From Candidatus Sumerlaeota bacterium (GTDB taxonomy: Bacteria; Sumerlaeota; Sumerlaeia; SLMS01): a stretch of DNA of 6,359 nucleotides. Shown one piece after another: positions 1-6,359 of this stretch. Numbering within the stretch: position 1 is the first letter of the stretch; each line of letters starts with the position of its first letter. The position numbers were made by a program, and so were the translations under genes. The notes beneath the pieces were generated by a model. That model was not told where the DNA came from. It made no database searches and worked only from the letters and a program-made list of their open reading frames with translations. The stretch covers positions 1-6,359 of the forward strand of contig JADZDZ010000189.1 of assembly GCA_020850785.1 (NCBI GenBank), written 5' to 3'.

Positions 1-1181
1 AGGCGGCCTGTTTCCTCGCCGATGGCAATCATGTTCACGGCGACGGAGGGAAACACCTGGCTTCCCATCAGCGGTTGCGCGATGCTGGAGCCCTGCGTGA
101 TCGCATCGACGACCTTGTCCACCTCCGCCTTCACGATGGAATTGTCCACAACCTCGCGCACAATATCCAATGCCATCAGGATGCTGACACCGTTCTTCAG
201 CAGTGATCCGAGCGTGCGGGTGAAGCGCGCGCATTCACGCTTCTGCACGAGCGGACCCATCAGCGGCAGGCGAAGTTGCATGCGATGCCAGAGCACGCGC
301 CCCTCGCGCGAGGTCGTGAACTGGAAGAATCCAAACGCGACCAGAAAGATGCCCGCGATAATTGCCCACCAATAGTCGGAGAACCAATGGCTGACCATGA
401 TGAGAATCTGCGTCATCGTTGGCAGCGTCTGCCCCAGTTGCTCGAACGTCGTGGTGATTTTCGGGATGACGTAGGAGAACATGATAAAGACCGCGACGGA
501 ACCAGCGGCGATCATGACGACGGGATAAGCGAGCGCGGCCTTCACCTTCCCTTTGAGGTTTTCCTCGTTCTCGGAGAAATCCGCGAGGCGGTTCAACACG
601 TCCTGCAACATGCCGCCCGCTTCGCCGGAACGCACCATCGCGACGTAGAGTTTTGAAAACACGCGCGGATGACGCTTGAGCGACTCGGCAAACGTCGCGC
701 CCTCCTGCACGTCGTCCAGCACGTCGATGATGACCTGCTTCAGTTTTTCATTCGTGGTCTGCCGCTGAAGGATTCCAAGGGCCTTCACCAGCGGGATGCC
801 GGCGCCGATCAGGTCCGCCAGTTGGCGGTTGAAGTTTGCGACGTCGCCGGTGGAAACCTTTCCCTCCATGAAGGAAAGTTTGAATCCTTCGCGCGGTTCA
901 CTCGGCGCGGCCGCTGCAGGAGCGGCTGCTCCCAGCTTCGGAACGGCGGTGCGTGAATTGGAGGAGCGGGGCGCGGCGGGCGGTGGGGGAGCGCTTGGTG
1001 CGGGCGCGGCGGGTTGATCGGCGACAATCTTCCCCCCCTTCTTCACGCCGGTGTTGATGCGCACAGGGAAATATCCCATCTGCTGCAGGCGTGAAACGAC
1101 CGCGTTGCGGCCGTCGGCTTCCATCGTTCCCTCCACAAGGGAACCCTTTTGATCCTTGGCTGTATAGACAAACGTCGGCAT
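1..1181 (-). CDS. gspF: GspF/PilC-family inner-membrane platform protein (3' end missing)
   Basis: This is the polytopic inner-membrane platform protein of a type II secretion or type IV pilus machine, the presumed partner of the assembly ATPase encoded just upstream. 393 codons are visible and the frame runs off the left edge. Residues 1-42 (MPTFVYTAKDQKG...) are the usual short N-terminal domain. Residues about 47-98 form a Lys/Gly then Pro/Ala-rich linker. The first T2SF helical domain covers about 110-215, with membrane segments at about 218-240 and 270-288. The second T2SF domain starts near 312 (ECARFTRTLGSLLKNG) and is cut at its GEETGR motif, residues 388-393. About 70 residues are probably missing, judging by the family's usual length. 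The ATG at 1179-1181 shares one base with the gspE stop (TGATG), which implies translational coupling. GspF and PilC cannot be separated without more context. The linker is longer than usual for the family. Confidence 0.93.
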   Translation of the reverse strand, partial: MPTFVYTAKDQKGSLVEGTMEADGRNAVVSRLQQMGYFPVRINTGVKKGGKIVADQPAAPAPSAPPPPAAPRSSNSRTAVPKLGAAAPAAAAPSEPREGFKLSFMEGKVSTGDVANFNRQLADLIGAGIPLVKALGILQRQTTNEKLKQVIIDVLDDVQEGATFAESLKRHPRVFSKLYVAMVRSGEAGGMLQDVLNRLADFSENEENLKGKVKAALAYPVVMIAAGSVAVFIMFSYVIPKITTTFEQLGQTLPTMTQILIMVSHWFSDYWWAIIAGIFLVAFGFFQFTTSREGRVLWHRMQLRLPLMGPLVQKRECARFTRTLGSLLKNGVSILMALDIVREVVDNSIVKAEVDKVVDAITQGSSIAQPLMGSQVFPSVAVNMIAIGEETGR

Positions 1182-3013
1182 CAGGAAATTCCGTCAGCAT
1201 CGGCGGGATGATTGGGAATCGCGGCAGGCGCGGGAGTCGCCGGCTGCGGGTCCCGACCGGGTTTTTCCTCCGGTGTCAGGCTCGCGTCGTACTCATTGTT
1301 GAATTCATCCTCCATGGTCACGCGAAGGACTTCCTCGCAGGTGGAGAATCCCCCCTTGATCTTTGCCCAACCGTCGAAACGGATCGGTTGCATTCCCTGC
1401 TTCATGGCGACGCCCTTGATTTCACTGGCGGAGCTGTTCGCAACGATCTTGCGGCGGATCGCTTCGTCCATGCGGACCATTTCCATGATCGCGGTGCGGC
1501 CCGTGTAGCCCGTGTAGCGGCACGATTCGCAGCCGGCGGGGCGCATGAAGGAAAGATTCGTGGGGTCCTCGCGCGTCATGTTCACTTGACGGATCAAGTC
1601 CGGATCGGGCGTGTAACGCTGCTTGCAGAGCGGGCAGAGCACGCGCACGAGGCGTTGCGCGAGAACACCTTCCACGGAGGAGGCAATGAGGAACGGTTCC
1701 ACCCCCATGTCATTGAGACGGGTGAAGGCACCGCACGCGTCGTTCGTGTGCAGGGTGGAGAACACAAGGTGGCCTGTCATGGCGGTTGCGATGGTGATCT
1801 TGGCGGTTTCGGGATCGCGCGTTTCACCCACCATGATGACGTCGGGGTCGAGGCGCAGTGTCGTGCGAAGCACGCGTGCGAAGGTGAGTTCAATCGACGG
1901 ATTCACTTGAATCTGCGTCACGCCGGGGATGCGGTATTCGATGGGGTCTTCGATCGTGATGATCTTGCGATCGACGGAGTTGATCTCCGACAGGGCGGCG
2001 AACAGCGTGGTTGACTTGCCGGAGCCGGTGGGGCCGGTGACGAAGATAATTCCATAGGGCTTCTGGATCATCTGGCGCATGAGCGACTTGTGGCGTTCGC
2101 TGAAGCCAAGTTTTTCCATCGTCTTCATTTCCGAATCGCGGGACAGGATGCGGATGGCGATGGATTCGCCGTAGGGCGTGGGCACCGTCGCGGTGCGAAG
2201 GTCGAATTCCTTCTCACCCATCTTCACCTTGATCTTGCCGTCCTGGGGGAGGCGGCGTTCCGCGATGTTGAGGTCCGCCATGATCTTTAGACGGCTGATG
2301 ATCGCCGCTTGGAATCGCTTGATGGCGGGGGGGATTGGCGCCTCGTAGAGCATGCCGTCAATGCGGTAGCGGATGCGCAGTTCCTTTTCCATCGGCTCAA
2401 CATGGATGTCGGTCGCGCGGTCGCGCATTGCTTCCTGAATCAACTGGTTCACGAAGCGGACGATGGTTGCATCGGCGGCCATTTCGTCGATGTCGATGTT
2501 GTCGGACAGGCTGATTTCCTGATTCGTCGGGCCGCTGGCCTCTGATTCCGCCGTAAGTTTCTGCATCACGGCGCCGCCGATGCCGAAGATGCGGTTGTAG
2601 GCCTTTTCGATTTCCTGCATCGATGACACGACGACTTCAACTTCCACGTTCAACTGGCGGCGAAGTTCGTCGATCATGAAGAGGTCGTGCGGATCGCTGG
2701 TGGCGATGGTGAGGATGCCATCGTGAAAATCGACCGGGACAATCTTGTAGTGATCGGCCATTTCCGCCTTCACCACGTTAAGCGACGCCTCGTTCGGTTC
2801 CAGATCGCTCAGTTTCTTGAACGGGAGGTGCAGCGACTTCGCCACCGCCTGAAGCACATCCTCCTCCTCGCACAGGCCCATTTTTACGATGACCGTTTCG
2901 AGGCGTTCGTTGGATTTGTGCGCGTCGCGAATGGCGACATCAAGCATGTCGGGATCGAGCTTCCCCATCTCCACGAGGAGCTGTCCCAGTTGGTTGTCGG
3001 TGGATTGAATCAT
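1181..3013 (-). CDS. gspE: GspE/PulE/PilB-family assembly ATPase
   Basis: This is the cytoplasmic hexameric ATPase that powers assembly of (pseudo)pilin fibres in type II secretion or type IV pili. It has 610 residues, slightly longer than typical family members. Residues 1-145 match an MshEN/T2SSE N-terminal domain, and the catalytic domain starts near 178. Visible motifs are Walker A GPTGSGKST at 327-335, the Asp box IITIEDPIEY at 351-360, the Walker B region LDPDVIMVGETRD at 388-400, and the His box GHLVFSTLHTN at 414-424. A zinc-binding tetracysteine lies at C460, C463, C495 and C498 and is followed by TGYTGR. The family core ends near EEVLRVT (560-566). About 44 further residues are acidic, then Pro/Ala-rich, with no recognised domain. 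GGAAG lies a few bases before the ATG at 3011-3013 and can serve as ribosome binding site. The stop overlaps the gspF start by one base. PilB is an equally valid name on sequence alone. Confidence 0.96.
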   Translation of the reverse strand: MIQSTDNQLGQLLVEMGKLDPDMLDVAIRDAHKSNERLETVIVKMGLCEEEDVLQAVAKSLHLPFKKLSDLEPNEASLNVVKAEMADHYKIVPVDFHDGILTIATSDPHDLFMIDELRRQLNVEVEVVVSSMQEIEKAYNRIFGIGGAVMQKLTAESEASGPTNQEISLSDNIDIDEMAADATIVRFVNQLIQEAMRDRATDIHVEPMEKELRIRYRIDGMLYEAPIPPAIKRFQAAIISRLKIMADLNIAERRLPQDGKIKVKMGEKEFDLRTATVPTPYGESIAIRILSRDSEMKTMEKLGFSERHKSLMRQMIQKPYGIIFVTGPTGSGKSTTLFAALSEINSVDRKIITIEDPIEYRIPGVTQIQVNPSIELTFARVLRTTLRLDPDVIMVGETRDPETAKITIATAMTGHLVFSTLHTNDACGAFTRLNDMGVEPFLIASSVEGVLAQRLVRVLCPLCKQRYTPDPDLIRQVNMTREDPTNLSFMRPAGCESCRYTGYTGRTAIMEMVRMDEAIRRKIVANSSASEIKGVAMKQGMQPIRFDGWAKIKGGFSTCEEVLRVTMEDEFNNEYDASLTPEEKPGRDPQPATPAPAAIPNHPADADGIS

Positions 3014-3122
3014 GGCCTGCTTCCGTTTGCGAAAGGTCGAAAGTTTAACAGCAAAACCGACCCCGTAAAGGGCGGCGTGGGTTTACGGTTTCGTGGCGTA
3101 AAAATGCGGTAAAAAGCAGCGA
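3014..3122 (-). promoter_or_regulatory. intergenic region with candidate gspE-gspF promoter
   Basis: This 109 bp gap is the only place in the window where a promoter for the gspE-gspF pair would naturally sit. Read on the minus strand, TTTACG (3069-3064) and TAAACT (3047-3042) are 16 bp apart. Each matches four of six bases of the sigma-70 -35 and -10 consensus, so this is a weak candidate. The part next to the upstream gene contains two A5/T5 runs, which could act as an upstream activating element. No strong intrinsic terminator for the preceding gene is visible, so read-through remains possible. Confidence 0.3.
3063..3088. repeat. 7 bp perfect inverted repeat CCGTAAA / TTTACGG
   Basis: CCGTAAA at 3063-3069 and TTTACGG at 3082-3088 are perfect reverse complements separated by 12 bases. 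Two more related elements lie nearby, CGTAAAAA starting at 3097 and GGTAAAAA at 3108-3115. The left arm overlaps the weak candidate -35 of gspE. It could be an operator half-site pair or a weak RNA hairpin. It is not followed by a T run on the minus strand, so it does not look like a standard terminator. Confidence 0.35.
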
Positions 3123-5084
3123 TCAGGCCGGTTTGGCAGACCGCACACCCTTCATCAGCAACAGCAGCGCCAGAACGGCAGCTCCTGCGATAAACTTTCG
3201 CCTCCACAGCAGCGCAAAGAATTGCTCCGCTGGAGTCAGTTCGCGGGTCAGCAGATAGTCCCCTCCCACGGGGGCCAGATAGGTGCCATTTCCCCCCAAG
3301 GTCCAAAACAACTGGAAGAGGGAATTGTGCTGTGATGGCGCGCGGCTGACCTCCACGCGCAACTTGTGACGGCGGCCCGGTTCCACCTTCATTTCAAAGC
3401 TGTTCCGATGATAACCCGGCGCTGCGTTTTGCTGGATCAACAATTCACCATCGCCGAAAATGCGATAGTTGCTGTTCGACTTGAGGAAGAAGGTGATGGG
3501 CGTTGCGAGGCGATTGTCTATGTAGCCCTCAAAAACTCCCGTCCGATCTTCGAGTAGCATGTGAGAGACGCTTCGCGATTCGCCGGGGAGCACGTTCAGC
3601 GCCTCGAATCCCCGTGGTCCCTTCAGGATATAGACGGACACGGTTCCAACGATCACAAGAATCGCCAGCGTGAAGGGGCGATCCACGTGCAGATGAACGC
3701 GGCCACGGGGGCGCGCGGTTTCATCCAGCGGAACAACCTGATCGCTTCCCACAAAGTCGGCCAGATGAAGTGATCCCAGCACGGGCACCAAGCCGCCAAT
3801 GACTGTCATCGCGCATAAGGCGCTGGCGACCAATTCCCCCGACCGCGTGAGCGGCACCCGCGCGCTCGGCAGGGGAACGCCGTCGAACCACGCCTGCCAG
3901 AGGCTCAGCTGCGGCAGGAACAGCCATTCGTTTTCCTGCCCGTGCAGCACCCACGCCTGATTCCACCACCAGTAGGCGGAATGACGACAGTAGATAAACG
4001 AGATCAAGCAGCACCAGGTAAGCCCAAGCGCCAGAGCGAGGCGCCAGTGCTGCGCGATGCGGTGGCGTTGTTCCATGACCTCGCACAAAGGGGGCACAAA
4101 CAGCGTCAGGCACGGCAGCATGAAGCGCGGTCCGATGGTCCAGCCACCGTGCCACGTCCAGAACATGGCGTGCATGGTGATCCAGAAAAGCGTCGCCGCG
4201 CAGGCCAGCACCGTGAGCGACCGCGAACGCGCGCCAAGGTGTGCCCAGCACACGAGCGGAAGAATGATGACCGGGAAGAAGATTAGGATGCCGCGTTCGG
4301 GAGAGAACAGCAGCCCATGCAGTCCGGTCAGCAGCGGCGTCGTGAAATCCTGCCCGCCGTAGCCCGTGATGAAGGGGCTTCCGCGAAGGGCGTGATTCTG
4401 CACGAGCGTCGCCGCGATGCCCGCAGCGCATCCCCCCAACAGCGAGGCCAGCGTCTCGCGGCGCGCGCCAAGCCGCCAACCCCAGACGCCAACAAGCATC
4501 ACCAGCGGCAGCGTTGCCATGCGTGAGAGAATGGCAACGCAGGCGAAGGCGACCGCCGCGATATTCCACCACGGCGTCAGCGCCTGCTCCTGCGGCGCAT
4601 CTGCGGAGCGAATCATTGCCAGCACGCAGCCCACGAGGCCAAAGGTTGCCAGCATTTCGCTGTAAAAGGTGAGCGAGGCCGCCAGCAGCGGGCTCGCTGC
4701 GAGCAGGACGACGGTGAACGCCCAGCGTTCCCTGCCCGTGCCCATCGCGGCCAGCATGACGCCAACAAGAGCGAAGAGGATCGCGTTCGTGAGCGGAAGT
4801 AACGAGGCGCCGCTGGTGTTCCACAGCGCCGTGCCGCGCAGCAGCCGTTCCACGAAATACATCGGCACACCCGCTGCGGGCGTTCCAACGCCGTAGCCGG
4901 TGAAATATTGGTCGTGGATTTTTTCCGTGAAGGTGAGGGAGAAGCGTTCCGCGATGGCGTTCGTCGTCGCGGCCATCAACTGTTCATCGGATGTCTCCAA
5001 CCCGCCACGGAAGAACGCCAGCGACATCCCGAACAACAGCAGGAAAACTCCGATGCTGCGGTGCAGGTTGGTGAAGTGGCTCAT
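3123..5084 (-). CDS. polytopic membrane protein, GT-C glycosyltransferase-like, with C-terminal PA14-like domain
   Basis: This 653-residue integral membrane protein is probably a lipid-linked sugar-dependent glycosyltransferase of the GT-C fold (GT39/ArnT-like). About 12-13 hydrophobic segments are visible, including residues 8-26, 93-115, 121-158, 172-200, 212-230, 263-282, 290-309, 318-334, 347-366, 416-437, 470-487 and 631-645. The first external loop holds an acidic pair, D33-E34 in ETSDEQL, where GT-C enzymes keep a catalytic Asp/Glu. HGGWTIGPRFMLP (312-324) resembles a motif common in uncharacterised bacterial GT-C-like proteins. Residues about 515-612 are soluble and beta-rich. They read like a PA14 module (GVFEGYIDNRLATPITFFL, then FGDGELLI, then EPGRRHKLRVEV, then LFQLFWTLGG) and should face the periplasm. 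A final helix and basic tail follow. No clear Shine-Dalgarno precedes the ATG at 5082-5084. The start was chosen because it precedes the first membrane helix. Acceptor and donor are unknown, and the exact family was not confirmed. Confidence 0.8.
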   Translation of the reverse strand: MSHFTNLHRSIGVFLLLFGMSLAFFRGGLETSDEQLMAATTNAIAERFSLTFTEKIHDQYFTGYGVGTPAAGVPMYFVERLLRGTALWNTSGASLLPLTNAILFALVGVMLAAMGTGRERWAFTVVLLAASPLLAASLTFYSEMLATFGLVGCVLAMIRSADAPQEQALTPWWNIAAVAFACVAILSRMATLPLVMLVGVWGWRLGARRETLASLLGGCAAGIAATLVQNHALRGSPFITGYGGQDFTTPLLTGLHGLLFSPERGILIFFPVIILPLVCWAHLGARSRSLTVLACAATLFWITMHAMFWTWHGGWTIGPRFMLPCLTLFVPPLCEVMEQRHRIAQHWRLALALGLTWCCLISFIYCRHSAYWWWNQAWVLHGQENEWLFLPQLSLWQAWFDGVPLPSARVPLTRSGELVASALCAMTVIGGLVPVLGSLHLADFVGSDQVVPLDETARPRGRVHLHVDRPFTLAILVIVGTVSVYILKGPRGFEALNVLPGESRSVSHMLLEDRTGVFEGYIDNRLATPITFFLKSNSNYRIFGDGELLIQQNAAPGYHRNSFEMKVEPGRRHKLRVEVSRAPSQHNSLFQLFWTLGGNGTYLAPVGGDYLLTRELTPAEQFFALLWRRKFIAGAAVLALLLLMKGVRSAKPA

Positions 5085-5164
5085 GGGAGGGTTCTGGGTT
5101 CCGGGCCGGGATTTGGAGAATCAGTACCTCATCCAACTTTGCGTTGGCACCATGTTGCTGGGAA
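5085..5164. other. 80 bp intergenic gap
   Basis: The gap lies between the permease stop and the start of the glycosyltransferase-like gene. It contains a small inverted repeat, CCAAC (5133-5137) and GTTGG (5143-5147) with a five-base loop, and a GC-rich stretch next to the downstream start codon. There is no T run after the repeat on the minus strand. I see no convincing promoter, terminator or ribosome binding site, so co-transcription of the flanking genes is possible but unproven. Confidence 0.5.
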
Positions 5165-6169
5165 TCAACCGCGCAGTCTTGGGTTCAGGAGTGGATAGAT
5201 GGCATCCACCAACAGGTTCATGGTGATGAGCAGCGCGGAGTAAAAGAACGTGAGCCCCATGATGAGGGGAAGGTCGCGATTGTTGACGGACTCGACAAAG
5301 AATTGGCCGATGCCGGAAATCTGGAAGACCTTCTCAATCACCAATGAGCCCGTCAGCACGCCGGCGCTCACGGGGCCGAGGAACGTGACGACCGGCGTCA
5401 ATGCATTGCGCAGCGCGTGGCGTCCCACCACTTTCCAAGCGGCGACCCCCTTCGCGCGAGCCGTGCGCACGTAGTCCTGACGCAGCGCCTCCAGCATGGA
5501 GGAACGCGTAAGGCGCAGCACTGCCGCGAAGGGGAATGCTCCCAGACACATGGCGGGAATCCAAAGGCGGACGCGGCCCAGTTCGATGATGATTCCCTTC
5601 AGCCACGTCGGTGATTTTTCCGCCAGTTCCACCGCCCATGTCGAAGGGTCATACCACTGGATCGCGGGCATGGGTCCGATTTTCATGCCGAAGATCGGCC
5701 ATTCCCGCGACAAGACAACAAGTGCAAACGTGGCGAGCACGAAGCTCGGCACCGACACGCCCATCAGGGCCAGAAATGTTCCCGCGTTGTCCGGGAGGCG
5801 ATTATGATTCACCGCGCAGAACGCGCCGATGGGCACGCCCAACGTAACTGCTACGATCAGCGCCCGCACGCCGAGGCTTAGCGATTGCGGCAGGTGCTCG
5901 CGCAACACGTCGCGCAGCGTGCGCCCCTTCTGCTTCCGCGATGGCATCGAATCCAACTGTATCAGTTTCTTCATGTGGGCGAGGTACTGCTCGGAAAGCG
6001 GACGATCCAACAACCATTGCTTGGAAATCGCGGCGCGCACCTCAGGTGATGGATTCTTTTCGCCGAAGGCCGCTTCCTCGCCCGCAGCTTTTGTGAGAAG
6101 GAAACAGAGGCTGCCGACGACGATCAGGGTCACCAGTGAGATTCCAAACTTTTGGATGAAGTAACTCAT
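5165..6169 (-). CDS. oppB: OppB/DppB-family ABC transporter permease
   Basis: This is an inner-membrane permease subunit of a peptide/opine/nickel-type ABC importer, 334 residues and full length for the family. The N-terminal helix is at about 9-27. A periplasmic loop follows, with the family-typical LLDRPLSEQYL at 53-63. The BPD_transp_1 core starts near 97, with helices at about 101-121, 131-153, 203-223, 262-278 and 303-325. The cytoplasmic EAA loop that docks on the ATPase is clear at 228-247 (EALRQDYVRTARAKGVAAWK). EKVFQISGIGQ at 279-289 and the LLNPRLRG end are also characteristic. The loop between 155 and 200 is long and Trp/Pro-rich. The ATG at 6167-6169 overlaps the stop of the upstream gene (ATGA), which implies translational coupling. 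The substrate cannot be inferred, and dppB is an equally good symbol. No OppC-type partner or ATPase lies downstream within the window, which is unusual for this family. Confidence 0.94.
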   Translation of the reverse strand: MSYFIQKFGISLVTLIVVGSLCFLLTKAAGEEAAFGEKNPSPEVRAAISKQWLLDRPLSEQYLAHMKKLIQLDSMPSRKQKGRTLRDVLREHLPQSLSLGVRALIVAVTLGVPIGAFCAVNHNRLPDNAGTFLALMGVSVPSFVLATFALVVLSREWPIFGMKIGPMPAIQWYDPSTWAVELAEKSPTWLKGIIIELGRVRLWIPAMCLGAFPFAAVLRLTRSSMLEALRQDYVRTARAKGVAAWKVVGRHALRNALTPVVTFLGPVSAGVLTGSLVIEKVFQISGIGQFFVESVNNRDLPLIMGLTFFYSALLITMNLLVDAIYPLLNPRLRG

Positions 6170-6359
6170 GCGGCTGGCTTCTTCTTCGGGTCGGGATTGG
6201 CGGGAGGCACATTCGCCGGCTTCGGCGCGTCCACCATGCGCAGCATCACCCGCGCATCAACTGCGGAGCGAAGGGTGCTTTCCATGGCGATGGTATATTG
6301 CTTCCCCGGCATCAGCGTCGTGCGGGCCCATCCCGTCTGCGCAACAACCTTCCCGGCGG
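6166..6359 (-). CDS. 3' end of an unidentified gene coupled to the permease
   Basis: An open minus-strand frame enters from the right edge and ends with TGA at 6166-6168, overlapping the permease ATG by four bases (ATGA). The 63 visible C-terminal residues contain GWARTTLMPGKQYTIAMES followed by STLRSAVDARVMLRMVDAP, which suggests alternating beta strands. The last 20 or so residues are a Pro/Ala/Lys-rich tail ending PDPKKKPAA. The overlap and the continuous frame support a real gene. Position would suggest the substrate-binding protein of the transporter, but the tail does not resemble the usual end of that family, nor of OppC or OppD. A beta-sandwich domain, possibly carbohydrate-binding-like, is one reading. 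Function is left open. Confidence 0.65.
   Translation of the reverse strand, partial: AGKVVAQTGWARTTLMPGKQYTIAMESTLRSAVDARVMLRMVDAPKPANVPPANPDPKKKPAA

Noticed and set aside
669..1027. Short open frames on both strands across the gspF linker region
   Set aside because: They are low-complexity frames produced by the Pro/Ala-rich GC-rich coding sequence and have no start-site or domain support.
1091..2014. 307-codon plus-strand open frame opposite gspE
   Set aside because: It lies entirely antisense to the strongly conserved ATPase domain. Its translation is His/Arg/Gly-rich without any recognisable domain, as expected for a shadow frame in GC-rich coding DNA.
3063..3088. CCGTAAA inverted repeat as an intrinsic terminator of the glycosyltransferase-like gene
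   Set aside because: The stem is A/T-rich at its loop end, the loop is 12 bases, and on the minus strand it is followed by GGTCGG rather than a T tract. It is kept only as a repeat and possible operator.
3721..4824. 367-codon minus-strand open frame in another frame of the glycosyltransferase-like gene
   Set aside because: The translation is Arg/Ala/His-rich with no membrane pattern or motif, and it is fully contained in the well-supported 653-residue gene.
5133..5147. CCAAC-TTTGC-GTTGG hairpin as a terminator of the permease gene
   Set aside because: The stem is only 5 bp and no T run follows on the minus strand, so it does not meet the pattern of an intrinsic terminator.
6166..6359. Calling the upstream partial gene an oligopeptide-binding protein from position alone
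   Set aside because: The 63 visible residues show no binding-protein C-terminal signature, so the function is left open.

Overview
This 6.36 kb window is a gene-dense bacterial segment of fairly high GC. Every convincing gene lies on the minus strand, so the biological reading order runs from right to left. No RNA gene, mobile element, CRISPR array or origin was recognised. The organism cannot be fixed from these genes. The GC content, the GspE/PulE-GspF pair without neighbouring pilin genes, and the large polytopic glycosyltransferase-like protein would fit a Gram-negative such as Verrucomicrobiota, another PVC-group member or a similar environmental phylum. That placement is a guess.

Layout in transcription order: (1) 6359-6166, the 3' end of an unidentified gene whose product ends in a Pro/Lys-rich tail. 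(2) 6169-5165, a complete OppB/DppB-type ABC permease that starts inside the stop codon of gene 1 (ATGA overlap). (3) An 80 bp gap. (4) 5084-3123, a 653-residue polytopic membrane protein that looks like a GT-C glycosyltransferase and carries a C-terminal beta-rich, PA14-like domain before a last membrane helix. (5) A 109 bp gap, relatively A/T-rich, with four TTTAC/GTAAA elements and a weak candidate promoter. (6) 3013-1181, a complete GspE/PilB-type assembly ATPase. (7) 1181-1, the first 393 codons of a GspF/PilC-type inner-membrane platform protein, which starts inside the stop codon of gene 6 (TGATG overlap) and runs off the left edge.

Genes 6 and 7 form a translationally coupled ATPase/platform module of a type II secretion or type IV pilus machine. 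Both carry unusual low-complexity Pro/Ala-rich segments, a C-terminal tail in the ATPase and an inter-domain linker in the platform protein. Genes 1 and 2 form a separate coupled pair linked to uptake of peptides or other oligomeric solutes. The glycosyltransferase-like gene sits between the two modules and has no obvious functional link to either. Nothing here amounts to a clearly new system. The most distinctive items are the PA14-like domain on the membrane glycosyltransferase-like protein, the low-complexity extensions of the secretion pair, and the apparent lack of the usual operon partners beside the permease.
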